From the NCBI GenBank assembly GCA_964534765.1, contig CAZHRJ010000014.1:1-33974 (forward strand): DNA of 33,974 bases, read 5' to 3'. Both the position numbers and the translations under genes were made by a program. The notes beneath the pieces were generated by a model. That model was not told the origin of the DNA and did not search any database. It was given only the letters and a program-made list of their open reading frames with translations. Source of the DNA: CAZHRJ01 sp964534765. GTDB lineage: Bacteria; Lindowbacteria; 2-12-FULL-62-27. Below, piece by piece: positions 22,373-32,067 of the stretch (position 1 is its first letter; the number at the start of each line of letters is the position of its first letter).

Positions 22373-23053
22373 TCATCCTCCGATAATCTCCGCCAGATCG
22401 CCGTTCTTGACGCCGGCGGCGTTCGCTTCGTCCGTATCCAGATGAAATTCCATCCGGTGATCCGCGCCGGCCCGGACGATCACATCCTCAAATATGACCG
22501 GCCGGCTCCCGGCGGTTCGAATGCGCACCCGGTCTCCAGTCTTGATACCATATCTTGCCGCTTCCTCGTTGTGAATGTGCAAATGCCGGCGCGCCAGAAT
22601 CAGACCCTCGCGGATCTCGATGAGGCCGCGCGGCCCGCGGATCTTCAGCGGCGCGGACCCGGCGAGATCTCCGGACAACCGAAGAGGGGCCTGGATGCCG
22701 AGCGTATGACAGTCAGTCAGGGAGGCCTCGATCTGGGTCTGCTTTCGCTCCGGGCCCAATACCCGGACATTCCGTAACTGGCCGAGCGGGCCGATCAGGG
22801 TCACGGTCTCGTTACTGGCAAATTGGTCCGGCTGGACCAGATCCCGCATCTTCGTCAGTTTGTGTCCCCTCCCGTACAACGCCTCAACATGGTCCGGCTG
22901 AAGATGCAGATGCCGGCTCGACACGCCAATCGACACCGTGCGGCGAATCGGTGGAGCCGCACCGGCGCTTTTGTGGGCCGGGAGATTGCTTTCCAGCACC
23001 CGACGCACAACCCGCTCGACCGCTGTCTGCAACCCCGTTTCGTCGATCGGCAT
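22373..23053 (-). CDS. pduL: PduL phosphotransacylase, right-arm copy
   Basis: Exact reverse-complement copy of 10922-11602, with the N-terminal targeting helix and the two His-rich zinc motifs. Confidence 0.94.
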   Translation of the reverse strand: MPIDETGLQTAVERVVRRVLESNLPAHKSAGAAPPIRRTVSIGVSSRHLHLQPDHVEALYGRGHKLTKMRDLVQPDQFASNETVTLIGPLGQLRNVRVLGPERKQTQIEASLTDCHTLGIQAPLRLSGDLAGSAPLKIRGPRGLIEIREGLILARRHLHIHNEEAARYGIKTGDRVRIRTAGSRPVIFEDVIVRAGADHRMEFHLDTDEANAAGVKNGDLAEIIGG

Positions 23054-23064
23054 GGCCGGAGCGG

Positions 23065-23982
23065 TTATACGGATCGGCCCGCGGGCTTCGATCCGGCGGT
23101 CAGGGACGCCGCTCCGGACAATTCCAGTCCCGCCAGCGCGATGCCCAGCGGAGTGGCAAAGAGCGGCTCCGGCGCCAGCGTCACCGGCCGGGACAACTCC
23201 TCTTCAAAAACTTCCTTGAACCCCTCCAACTGGGGCGTCCCTCCAACCAGCATCACCGGCAGATCCCCGCGCGCGCCTTCAATATGTCTTCGGACTATCT
23301 CGGCCATTTTTTCTATCACGGGCCTCACAACATTCAGATGCTTCCGGCCCGCATCCGCTCGCTTGCGCCTCTCCGCTTCCTCATAGCTGACCTTGTAGGC
23401 GCCCGCCATCACCAACGATAAATGCCGGCCGCCGGTCGCCTCGTCCGCGCTGTAGGTCACCGATCCGTTCTCCAGCACCGATATGCCCGTTGTCCCGCCG
23501 CCGATGTCCACCACGATTCCGTCTTGAATCCCCAGCGCCAGCGCCGCCGCCGTCGGCTCATCCACTACGGCGCCCACCTCCAGACCCGCGTCTCGCACCA
23601 CATTCGCGCTCAGATCCGGATCGGTGCCCGGCGGATACCCGGTCGAACACCGCTCGATCTTCATTCCCAGCTTCGTCTCGGCTCTGTCCAGCATGCGCCG
23701 GAGAATGCCGCGCGCGCCGACAAAATCAACCACCACGCCGTCGCGCACGACTTCCGACCACTCCAGTTGTCCCAGGATGGGTTCCCCCCGGCCGTCCAGA
23801 ACCAGAAAGACGATGTCCGCTGTGCCCAAATCCACTCCCGCCGCAATCACGGCGGCCGCGGACTTTTCCCAACCGCCCGTGGATCCGGACTCAACCAGCC
23901 GCGCAACAGCCGTCAGCCGATCAACCGTGCGTGAATCAATCATGCCTACTCGTAACATGATGAAAAAGTAACGGTCAAGCAC
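23065..23982 (-). CDS. eutJ: EutJ-family accessory protein, right-arm copy
   Basis: Exact reverse-complement copy of 9993-10910 (actin/Hsp70-fold EutJ), with the same uncertainty about its start codon (GTG, or ATG 39 bases further in). Confidence 0.91.
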   Translation of the reverse strand: MLDRYFFIMLRVGMIDSRTVDRLTAVARLVESGSTGGWEKSAAAVIAAGVDLGTADIVFLVLDGRGEPILGQLEWSEVVRDGVVVDFVGARGILRRMLDRAETKLGMKIERCSTGYPPGTDPDLSANVVRDAGLEVGAVVDEPTAAALALGIQDGIVVDIGGGTTGISVLENGSVTYSADEATGGRHLSLVMAGAYKVSYEEAERRKRADAGRKHLNVVRPVIEKMAEIVRRHIEGARGDLPVMLVGGTPQLEGFKEVFEEELSRPVTLAPEPLFATPLGIALAGLELSGAASLTAGSKPAGRSV

Positions 23983-24037
23983 CCGGGGAAATTACAAAGG
24001 GACAGGTTTCAAGAGGTCGGGGGGTCAGGCGAATTCT

Positions 24038-24069
24038 CTCGAACACTCGACCACTTGAATCCTTGAACC
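24038..24069 (-). repeat. Four tandem degenerate octamers, right-arm copy
   Basis: Reverse complement of the octamer array at 9906-9937. Confidence 0.6.
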
Positions 24070-24167
24070 CTTCGCACAACTGTCGGATATTTCATGATCC
24101 CAGTAATACAGCCGGCGAGGGTCTGTGTTGGTCTGCGTCTGGCTGTGGTTTATTTTTTGGTTTGCAG

Positions 24168-24191
24168 ACTATTAACCGAACGGTTAATAGT
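24168..24191 (-). terminator. Hairpin over the lytic transglycosylase stop codon, right-arm copy
   Basis: Mirror of 9784-9807: 10-bp stem, four-base loop, no T-run. Confidence 0.5.
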
Positions 24192-24828
24192 TGGTGATCA
24201 AATACCGGCCCTTGGTCAGCTCCACTACATAGACGCTCCCCGTCGTGCTGAACCGGTTCATCAGATCGGTCACATTCGTCACGTAGGACTTCGTCTCGGG
24301 GAAATCCGGAACCACACCGCCCGCATAGTCCACAGCCGAAGGGCCGGCATTGTAGGCCGCCAGGGCCACCGGAACCTGCCCGCGGTATCGGCTCAACATC
24401 ATGGATAAATACCGGCAGCCGGCCTCGATGTTCACCTGCGGGTCCTTGAGGTCCCCGTGAATGCCGATGTCCTTGGCTGTGGCCGGCATCACCTGCATGA
24501 GCCCGACAGCGCCTTTATGAGATTCGGCGCTTGGATTGAATGACGATTCCACCTGGATCACGGCTTTGATCAACGGCTCCGGCAGATTGTACACTCGCGC
24601 GTACTGCCGGATGAGTCCCGCATACAGCGCCACCTGATCCCTCTCTGACACGAATTGCTGGATCGTCTCCTCCTGCTTTGCCTCGCCGATCAGACGCCGC
24701 GCGCCCGGAGCCGCCGGCACGTCCGACAAAACCACCCGGCCGGTCTGGTCCCGAAACAGATACACACCGGCCGACGCATCCGCCGCCAGAACCGCCGCCA
24801 GCGCAATACCCACAACCTGCCTTCGCAT
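24184..24828 (-). CDS. Secreted lytic transglycosylase (SLT domain), right-arm copy
   Basis: Exact reverse-complement copy of 9147-9791, with signal peptide, catalytic Glu94 and the GLMQVMPATA motif. Confidence 0.92.
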   Translation of the reverse strand: MRRQVVGIALAAVLAADASAGVYLFRDQTGRVVLSDVPAAPGARRLIGEAKQEETIQQFVSERDQVALYAGLIRQYARVYNLPEPLIKAVIQVESSFNPSAESHKGAVGLMQVMPATAKDIGIHGDLKDPQVNIEAGCRYLSMMLSRYRGQVPVALAAYNAGPSAVDYAGGVVPDFPETKSYVTNVTDLMNRFSTTGSVYVVELTKGRYLITNY

Positions 24829-24848
24829 TCGATGCCTCCGGTGTCCCG

Positions 24849-26267
24849 CTACTCGATGCCCAGCGACTTTAAATTCTCCCGCGCCAGCGCGTGAGACGGA
24901 TCAATCTCCAACACTTTCTGCCACTCCCGGATCGCCGATGGCTGATCCTGAAGATAATAGTAAGTATATCCAAGATACAGCCGGCTGTCGACGTCGGCGG
25001 CGTTCAGGGTCAACGCGTTCTTGTAGTACACCTTCGCGTCCGCATACCGCTTCTGCTCAAAATAGGTCGTCGCCAGATTGTAATGCAATAGCGCGTCGTT
25101 GTCCTTTAACTTTATCGCCGCCTCATATGCCGACGCCGCCGCCGCATAATCTTTTCGCGTAAACGCGTCCGTCGCTTCCTTCATCCGAACCCGCAACTGC
25201 TCCTCCACCGTCGGACCGCTCGGCGGCGGCTCCGGCGGGCGGGGCACGTCATACCGCGTCGGGCGCTCGTAACTCGGCTTGGCCGGCTCCGGCGATTTCG
25301 CCGGCTCCTTGGTTTCCGAAACGCCGCCGGTTGCCACGGATTTCTTGTCGCCAGACGCCTGCCCGCCGCTGGTCGGCGTCCATCGGCGGGTCGGCGACTC
25401 GGCCTTTTCGCTGATCGCGCCCCACACCCAGTCTCCGCCGGCGCGGAGCGTGAAGGTCGGGCTGCCCTTCTGGATGCCAAATCCAAGATCGCCGTCCAGC
25501 GTGAACCGGTCGCTCATCATATACTTGCCGCCGAACATCAAACCCAGCCGGCCCTTCGTACCCGTGATGCCGGTCTTACCGTCATACGGGGACGACGATC
25601 CGGCCAGCTCGAATACCCAGCTGAGCCGATCCGACGATGGATAGAGATATCCAACCCCGTAACTGAATACCGTGCCAAAATCCGCCGCCAGCGTCGTGCC
25701 GACTTTGACGTCGCCGCCTTTCATCAATAGTCCCAGCTGGGTATTCAGCGTCCCCGGTCCAATCTGGGGGCCATACAGGAAGGTCAAGCCGATATCAAAA
25801 CTGCCCGTGCTGTTGTACAGCGTCTCGTCACCCGCAAATGCCAGATCCACCAGGCCCGACATGTCTTGAAAAAAATTCCATTTCCCCAGCATCCGGATTC
25901 GCCTCAGCCCGCTCCCGTTTAAAAATGCGCCGCCGCCCGATACCTCGATCCCGCCACGGTCCATCTCAAACCCCAGATCGCCACCAATCTCCAGAACGTC
26001 GCTCAGACCGTACCGGATCTCAACCGGCAGGAGAATCGAACCCACTTTCAGCGCGACACTGCTCGATCCGGTGACCGCGGCCGACACCGTCACGGGTTTG
26101 GCCTTGCTTCCAAACTCCAGACTCGACCGAAGATTCCACACGCCTCGCTCCAGCGTGTGCGCGTTCTCGATGTAGACTCCGTCATAGGCCTTACCGAACG
26201 CCGCCTGACTCCACAGACTCGCCGCCAGGATCAGCGCCAGACAAACGCATACCGCTGGACGATTCAT
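24849..26267 (-). CDS. Secreted beta-barrel-like/TPR protein (paralogue 2), right-arm copy
   Basis: Exact reverse-complement copy of 7708-9126. The same start reasoning applies (ATG at 26267; the frame is open to 26357). Confidence 0.79.
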   Translation of the reverse strand: MNRPAVCVCLALILAASLWSQAAFGKAYDGVYIENAHTLERGVWNLRSSLEFGSKAKPVTVSAAVTGSSSVALKVGSILLPVEIRYGLSDVLEIGGDLGFEMDRGGIEVSGGGAFLNGSGLRRIRMLGKWNFFQDMSGLVDLAFAGDETLYNSTGSFDIGLTFLYGPQIGPGTLNTQLGLLMKGGDVKVGTTLAADFGTVFSYGVGYLYPSSDRLSWVFELAGSSSPYDGKTGITGTKGRLGLMFGGKYMMSDRFTLDGDLGFGIQKGSPTFTLRAGGDWVWGAISEKAESPTRRWTPTSGGQASGDKKSVATGGVSETKEPAKSPEPAKPSYERPTRYDVPRPPEPPPSGPTVEEQLRVRMKEATDAFTRKDYAAAASAYEAAIKLKDNDALLHYNLATTYFEQKRYADAKVYYKNALTLNAADVDSRLYLGYTYYYLQDQPSAIREWQKVLEIDPSHALARENLKSLGIE

Positions 26268-26341
26268 CGACCGCCTCTTTGCCCGTTTCCACTGCTTCGC
26301 CCGCACGCGGGCTTCTTCCGACTCCGGCATGGCTTCACGTA

Positions 26342-26370
26342 GGTATAAGTGCGTCACTCCACAGAATCAA
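26342..26370 (-). promoter_or_regulatory. Predicted promoter between the paralogues, right-arm copy
   Basis: Mirror of 7605-7633 (TTGATT, 17 bases, TATACC). Confidence 0.43.
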
Positions 26371-26393
26371 GGGGTATCGGCGCGGCGGTGGGA

Positions 26394-27869
26394 TTACTCG
26401 AGGCCGAGGGATCTCAGATTTTCTTTGGCCAGCGTGTTGGTCGGGTCAATCTCCAGTACTTTTTGCCACTCCCGGATCGCCGACGCCTGGTCCTGCAGAT
26501 AATAATACGTATAGCCCAGATACAGCCGGCTGTCGGCGTCGTTCGGATTGATCGCCAGCGCGTTCTTGAAATAGGTCTTCGCGTCCGCGTATCGCTTCAT
26601 CTGAAAATACGTCGTCGCCAGGTTGTAGTGCAATACCGCGTCCCCGTCTTTTAATCGAATGGCCGACTCATAGTTCGACGCCGCGGATACCAGATCCCCG
26701 CGATTGAACGCGTCCGCCGCGTCCCTCACCCGCGCCTGCAACTGCTCCTCGGTCGTCGGGCCGGCCGGAACGGGCGGAACTCTCTCGGGCGGCGTGCCCA
26801 AGGTCGCCGGCGCGGGCTCGGTCATCCGATCTTTTTCCGCCGTCCGATCCATCGGAATCTGACCCCTCGCAGCCGGGACTCCTCCACGGCTCATCTCTTC
26901 CTCCGGTTGAGTTGGAACGGCGGGCTTCTCCACTCTTCTCTCCGGTTCCCGGCCCGGCGATCCTGACGGCTCCCATCGCTGGGGCGGAGCTTCGGAGACG
27001 GTGGATACAAAAGCGCCCCACAACCAGTCCATGCCGATCCGGAACAGAAAATTCGGACTGCCATCGCCGATCCCTACCCCCATCCCGCCTTTCAGATTGA
27101 GCTGCTCCGTAAACCCGTACCGCATCCCTACCTGGAGGCTCATCAAATCCTCCGCGTTGACTCCACCACCGCCCTTGTAGGGCGAGGACGAGCCCGTAAA
27201 CTCGAAAACGCCCGTGAATCGGTCGGAATAGGGATAGATGTATCCGATCCCGTAGCTGAAAACATTCTGATAATCCTCGCTCGTCGACGGAATCTTCGCG
27301 TTCGCCCCGCGAAAACTCGCGCTCCCGTTTTTCATCAACATCCCCAAGTTCATATTTAATGTCCCAGCGCCCACCTGCGGACCGTAGACAAACCGGAGAC
27401 CAAAATCCAGACTGTCCAGACCGTAATACAGCTCGTTGTCGCCCAGAAACGCCAGCGTCGCCACGCCGGCCACGTCCTGGAAAAAATTCCATTTGCCCAT
27501 CAGACGCAAATGCTCCAGGCCGCTCCCGTTGAAATAGGTCACCGAGCCGTCCGGCTCGCCGTCGTCCGATTCGAACCCGAGGTCGCCGCCGATCTCGAAA
27601 TTGTCCGACAGGCCATACCGGACCTCTACCGGCAGGCGAATCGAATCGACTTTGACCGGTACGCTGGTGCCGGATGCGGATACGCTGCCGTTCACCGTGA
27701 TCGGCTGCGCCCCACTGCTGAACTCCAGATAGGTACCGACCGACCAGGCGCCGCGGGCCAGGGTGGCGGGCCCCTCCATCAGCAGACCATTCTCAATAAT
27801 GGAATGCGCCGCGTCCGGCGAGGCGGTGCTGAGTATGCAAATCAGTGCCCATGCCCATCCCCGGTTCAA
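26394..27869 (-). CDS. Secreted beta-barrel-like/TPR protein (paralogue 1), right-arm copy
   Basis: Exact reverse-complement copy of 6106-7581, with TTG start, signal peptide, beta-rich body, Pro-rich linker and TPR block. Confidence 0.79.
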   Translation of the reverse strand: MNRGWAWALICILSTASPDAAHSIIENGLLMEGPATLARGAWSVGTYLEFSSGAQPITVNGSVSASGTSVPVKVDSIRLPVEVRYGLSDNFEIGGDLGFESDDGEPDGSVTYFNGSGLEHLRLMGKWNFFQDVAGVATLAFLGDNELYYGLDSLDFGLRFVYGPQVGAGTLNMNLGMLMKNGSASFRGANAKIPSTSEDYQNVFSYGIGYIYPYSDRFTGVFEFTGSSSPYKGGGGVNAEDLMSLQVGMRYGFTEQLNLKGGMGVGIGDGSPNFLFRIGMDWLWGAFVSTVSEAPPQRWEPSGSPGREPERRVEKPAVPTQPEEEMSRGGVPAARGQIPMDRTAEKDRMTEPAPATLGTPPERVPPVPAGPTTEEQLQARVRDAADAFNRGDLVSAASNYESAIRLKDGDAVLHYNLATTYFQMKRYADAKTYFKNALAINPNDADSRLYLGYTYYYLQDQASAIREWQKVLEIDPTNTLAKENLRSLGLE

Positions 27870-27990
27870 ACCCTTTGGCCCTCCGTCAATAGATTCATCC
27901 CTGCCACATCCGCGGCATCGTTTATCTTTTCGGCATATCCGGCGGAATATTTAAGCCAGACCAGCTGGAACCGGTCGCGCGGAGGCGCCG

Positions 27991-29019
27991 TCACTTTTTC
28001 GCCGGGCCGCGCGCCAGGCCGCGCAGCACGGCGCGATTCCGCTTCATCTGCGCTTTCGCCCGCAGATGCTCCGGCCATGTGCGGGAAAAAAAATGCCGGC
28101 CGTCGCCGCGCGCCACAAAAAATAAATAGTCCGTATCCGCCGGCGCCAGCGCGGCGCGAATCGACGCCAGGCCCGGATTGCTTACGGGACCCGGCGGCAA
28201 TCCCGCGCGCCGGTAGGTGTTGTAGGGCGAATCCACGCGCAGGTCGTCGTCCGAAAGAACTCTCTTTTTGCGGCCCAGGGCGTATTCGACCGTCACGCAG
28301 GATTCCAGCGGCATGCGGCGGCGCTCCCGGTTTCTAAAGACCGCCGCGATCAGCGGCCTCTCATCGGCCGCACGCGCTTCCCGCTCGACGATCGACGCCA
28401 GCGTGATCACCTCATGAATCGGCCGGATCAGCGTCTCCGACGCCCCAAGTGCCGATGTCTTTTCCTTGAATCGCTCAACAAACGCGCGAAGAATATCCTC
28501 CTCAGTCATTCCCTTTGAAAAATAATAGGTCTCCGGAAATAGATACCCCTCCAGTGACGGCGCGTCATGGCCAAGAACCGTTCGCGCAAATTCCGGATCT
28601 CGGATCAATTCCATCAGCCGGGCCCGACCGGCCAGGCCGGCGCCGGATATCAGCGTCGCGATGTCCTCCGCCCACGCTCCCTCCGACACGGTCACCCGGT
28701 ACAGCATGACCTTGCCGCCCATCAACTTCTCTGTCAGAGTCTCGATCGTGTCCCTGTCCAGCGCGTACTCCCCCGCTCGCAGCTTTCGCGCGCCGCCGAT
28801 GAGAATCACATGCGCCCTGAACCACCGCGCCGCGCCCTGATTGACGCCGAATACCGCCTTCGCGATCTCCGATACGCCCCAGCCCTTGCGCACCTCAACC
28901 ACGCCCGCGGTCAGCTCCGGCATCGGGCGCGTCACGGACCGGCGATACATCGCGTACCCGATGGCTCCCAGACTCATCGCCACGGATACGGCCAGTATCG
29001 CCACGCCCCGGCGGGTCAT
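27991..29019 (-). CDS. mltG: Endolytic murein transglycosylase MltG, right-arm copy
   Basis: Exact reverse-complement copy of 4956-5984, overlapping the ruvX copy by four bases. Confidence 0.94.
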   Translation of the reverse strand: MTRRGVAILAVSVAMSLGAIGYAMYRRSVTRPMPELTAGVVEVRKGWGVSEIAKAVFGVNQGAARWFRAHVILIGGARKLRAGEYALDRDTIETLTEKLMGGKVMLYRVTVSEGAWAEDIATLISGAGLAGRARLMELIRDPEFARTVLGHDAPSLEGYLFPETYYFSKGMTEEDILRAFVERFKEKTSALGASETLIRPIHEVITLASIVEREARAADERPLIAAVFRNRERRRMPLESCVTVEYALGRKKRVLSDDDLRVDSPYNTYRRAGLPPGPVSNPGLASIRAALAPADTDYLFFVARGDGRHFFSRTWPEHLRAKAQMKRNRAVLRGLARGPAKK

Positions 29020-29447
29020 TGGGGGGGAGGACCTTTCCGAAGAACGCTCTGCAGCAGAACCGTGGCGGCGCCGGCGTCGACTTTGCCGCGGCGCTTTCGG
29101 CCGGATAGTCCCGCAACTTTCAGCGGCGCTTCCGCGGCCTCCGTCGTGTGCCGCTCGTCCTCGAACGTGATCCGAATACTCAGGCGCAGGCGCAGCTTCT
29201 CGGCAAACGCCCGAACGCGGCCGCTCATCTGGGTCTCGCCGCCGTCATGGGACAGAGGCAGCCCCAGTATGATCTCCCGGACACGGCGGGCCTCCGCCAT
29301 CCGGCTGATTTGATCGATCCCGTCCGACTCGGATTTGATCCGGAAAGTCCCTACCGACAACGCCAGACGCTCGGATGTGTCGGTGACGGCGATGCCGATG
29401 CGCCGGCTGCCGAAATCTACGGCCATCAGGGTCATGCCAAAGTCCAT
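29016..29447 (-). CDS. ruvX: RuvX/YqgF-family nuclease, right-arm copy
   Basis: Exact reverse-complement copy of 4528-4959, with the acidic triad D11, E96, D124. Confidence 0.92.
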   Translation of the reverse strand: MDFGMTLMAVDFGSRRIGIAVTDTSERLALSVGTFRIKSESDGIDQISRMAEARRVREIILGLPLSHDGGETQMSGRVRAFAEKLRLRLSIRITFEDERHTTEAAEAPLKVAGLSGRKRRGKVDAGAATVLLQSVLRKGPPPQ

Positions 29448-29451
29448 CTTA

Positions 29452-29480
29452 TTTCGACCGGGGCTTCAATATGCTATAGT
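29452..29480 (+). promoter_or_regulatory. Predicted promoter for mazG, right-arm copy
   Basis: TTTCGA (29452-29457), 17 bases, TATAGT (29475-29480), then GTG at 29487 in frame with mazG. Mirror of 4495-4523. Confidence 0.4.
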
Positions 29481-29513
29481 CCCGCCGTGCCGACGTCAAA
29501 ACCGATTCTTCGA

Positions 29514-30131
29514 ATGAAAAATAACTCTGAAAAAATCCTACGGCTCGTCCGCGTCCTTCAAGGTCCGGGCGGATGCAACTGGGACCGCGCCCAAACGCCG
29601 CTGAGTCTCGCGCCCAAACTCATCGAAGAATCACATGAAGCGGTTGAGGCCATCGAAACCGGCCGGCGAAAACACTACGCGGAGGAAATCGGAGACCTCC
29701 TGTTTCTCGTACTCTCACTGATTCGGTCGGCACAGAGCCGGGGCTGGCCACGATATGAAACCATTATTCGAACCTGCGTCGAAAAATATGTCTCCCGCCA
29801 TCCTCATGTGTTCGGCCCGGCCCGGCCCGATCTTTCGCCGGACGAAATATTCGCCAGATGGGAAAAACAGAAAACCGCGGCCGGCGCTCATCCCATCGGC
29901 GGCGTCCCTCGACATTTGCCCGCCCTCTATCAGGCCAAACGGATTCTCGACAAGGCCGCGCGCGCCGGACTTATTCCTGCCACTCGCCGCTCTCGGCCTG
30001 CGTCCAAATCGGCGCGGCGCGCCGTCGGCCGGCGGCTCTTGCGGATCGTCCGGGAGGCGGTCAGGCGGGGAATCGATCCGGAATCGGCGCTCCGCGGCGA
30101 AATCCGCCGGCTGCGCCGGTCCCTCCGGTGA
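29514..30131 (+). CDS. mazG: MazG-family NTP pyrophosphohydrolase, right-arm copy
   Basis: Exact reverse-complement copy of 3844-4461. The alternative GTG start is at 29487. Confidence 0.89.
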   Translation: MKNNSEKILRLVRVLQGPGGCNWDRAQTPLSLAPKLIEESHEAVEAIETGRRKHYAEEIGDLLFLVLSLIRSAQSRGWPRYETIIRTCVEKYVSRHPHVFGPARPDLSPDEIFARWEKQKTAAGAHPIGGVPRHLPALYQAKRILDKAARAGLIPATRRSRPASKSARRAVGRRLLRIVREAVRRGIDPESALRGEIRRLRRSLR

Positions 30132-30921
30132 TTTTTTCCCGAATCGCCCGCCGAAGTCGCCGGATCAGCGGATGTTCGGTCGCCCACCGGCCCAGTCCAC
30201 GGATGGCCCCGATGGGGGCGACGCCAATCAGCGCGTTGGTCCGAAATACCGCGTCGCTGTCTTGAATGTCCGCAAGTGTGTTTCGGCCTTCCCGAACCGC
30301 GATGTTCCATTGGCGGCATTGCCGGATGACCCACCCTCTCATCACGCCCGGCAGGCATCCCAGTTTCCAGTGAGGCGTATGGACAATCCGATTCCGGATC
30401 CAGAAAAGGTTCCCGCGGGTGGTTTCGTAGACAACCGATTTTGATGCGGGTCGCTCGGGAATAAATAATATGGCGTCATCCATCCCCGCCTGCCTCACAC
30501 GCGCAAAAATTCTGTCGAGATCCGCACGGCGCGTTGTCTTCATCCCGGAAAACGGGCCGGGATAGCCCCTCGGCGCCGGCGAACACACAACTGCGTGCGA
30601 TCGCGGGTGCGTCCGCATCAATTCGCGGGCGTCGTAGGACTCTATCGAAAGCTCGTATCGGCCATTCGGATAAAGCGTGATCCGACCCCGGTGCGGGTGC
30701 GGGCCCAGCTCGCCGATCTGCGATTCCAAAATGGGCTTCATCCGCGCCGGCAGGATAATGCCGAGCCGCCGGGCCGATCGAACCAGGCGTGCCCAGTGTT
30801 CGGCCCAAAAGGGAGCCCGGCCGCCGGCGCAGATAAAGGTTTCCAATAATCCGGGACATCCGGAAGGATCGGAGCGGCGGAGGATCGAATGATCGAGACG
30901 GCCGCTGTTGCGGATCATCAT
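30061..30921 (-). CDS. Class IV aminotransferase, right-arm copy
   Basis: Exact reverse-complement copy of 3054-3914, with PLP lysine K128 and the GCLPGVMRG motif. It overlaps mazG tail-to-tail by 71 bases. Confidence 0.84.
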   Translation of the reverse strand: MMIRNSGRLDHSILRRSDPSGCPGLLETFICAGGRAPFWAEHWARLVRSARRLGIILPARMKPILESQIGELGPHPHRGRITLYPNGRYELSIESYDARELMRTHPRSHAVVCSPAPRGYPGPFSGMKTTRRADLDRIFARVRQAGMDDAILFIPERPASKSVVYETTRGNLFWIRNRIVHTPHWKLGCLPGVMRGWVIRQCRQWNIAVREGRNTLADIQDSDAVFRTNALIGVAPIGAIRGLGRWATEHPLIRRLRRAIREKITGGTGAAGGFRRGAPIPDRFPA

Positions 30922-30956
30922 ATTTTTTGTTCCGACTCCCGCGACCGGCTATCAAT

Positions 30957-31039
30957 TGGGGAGGGGAGGATTCGAACCTCCGTAGCCGTGAGGCGGCAGA
31001 TTTACAGTCTGCTCTCGTTGTCCACTGGAGCACCTCCCC
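30957..31039 (-). tRNA. tRNA-Tyr (anticodon GTA), right-arm copy
   Basis: Exact reverse-complement copy of 2936-3018, with the same class II fold and no encoded CCA. Confidence 0.96.
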
Positions 31040-31204
31040 GAACCGGTCAAGTCCATCATAATCTAATTGTTCCAAGGCAACCATATTATTTCTGGAATCA
31101 TGTTTTGTATCCATTTGGTATCCAGTTTTTCCAGTACGCGCGCGTAAAAGAATTGTAAACTTTTCGAACTTATTTCGAGAATAATGTTTGCTCGGTACCC
31201 AGCC

Positions 31205-31234
31205 CTTATACTCTAGTCAGCGAGGGCCAGTCAA
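31205..31234 (-). promoter_or_regulatory. Predicted promoter upstream of tRNA-Tyr, right-arm copy
   Basis: Mirror of 2741-2770 (TTGACT, 18 bases, TATAAG). Confidence 0.48.
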
Positions 31235-31650
31235 CTCAAACGAGAAATTCCGGCTTTGGATTCAATCGATCCATTGCGGCCATCGCTGCCCGCTACTAAA
31301 AGGCGATCCCACCCGAACTTCCGTGTTGGGCACTACTACCCGGTGCCAAGTGGCAAAGTGAACTGTTTTGTGATCCCGTGACGAACTGCGCCGCACACGT
31401 AATAATTTTCGCCCAAGTGAAAAAGTTCGTCTACCGTATCGGTTTGCCTGCGCCGGGAATCGCCATTTTTTTATGGACCACCAGCTTGGCGGCTTCGAGT
31501 TTACGCACTTCCGCAGAGGTCAGAGGAACAAAAAACGCCTCTTCCGGTTTTCCTGTGGGTGAATTTTCGAGGTTGTGAATCATAATATGCTGGAGCATGG
31601 AGAGATGAGACTGCCGATGACGCCGGAAAAGTTGTACAATCCACTTCATC

Positions 31651-31854
31651 ATGAAAACCAAACGCACATTCGCGGAGTTGTACAGCTTTCCTGGATTTCG
31701 AGCCCAAGCCAAATTCAAGGGGGTATACGGTGATCCCCATGCCCGAATCGTCGAACTTCGACGGATTCAAAAAAAACGACATGCTCAGTCTGCGGGGGGA
31801 GTTCACGGAGCTTTTACGATCACTGTGGGGTGTAACGAAATTCTTTCCGTTTGA
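31651..31854 (+). CDS. Small hypothetical protein (67 aa), doubtful, right-arm copy
   Basis: Exact reverse-complement copy of 2121-2324. A TACAAT box lies at 31635-31640, 10 bases before the ATG. Confidence 0.33.
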   Translation: MKTKRTFAELYSFPGFRAQAKFKGVYGDPHARIVELRRIQKKRHAQSAGGVHGAFTITVGCNEILSV

Positions 31855-32067
31855 CAGGGGATAGCAGGGGATTTCTGCGGCCAGCATCGAGTCACGACCA
31901 AGAGCCTGTGTGACTGGCGGCGCAAGGCGGCTTCCCGGAGGGCTTGAAAATCCGCAGGTAAAATTGAGGCATCCCGAGCCTGTCCGTCAGGCGGCTTGAA
32001 ATCCCCTGGTCGGCCGGCGGTACACAGAATCGCCGACTAAGAGACGCGGGAAGTTGCTCGGGATCGA

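Larger units (their letters stand above)
31040..32067. other. Gene-poor, lower-GC stretch, right-arm copy
   Basis: Mirror of 1908-2935. It holds the promoter-like pair before tRNA-Tyr (31205-31234, minus strand) and the doubtful small ORF. No other gene is recognised. Confidence 0.6.
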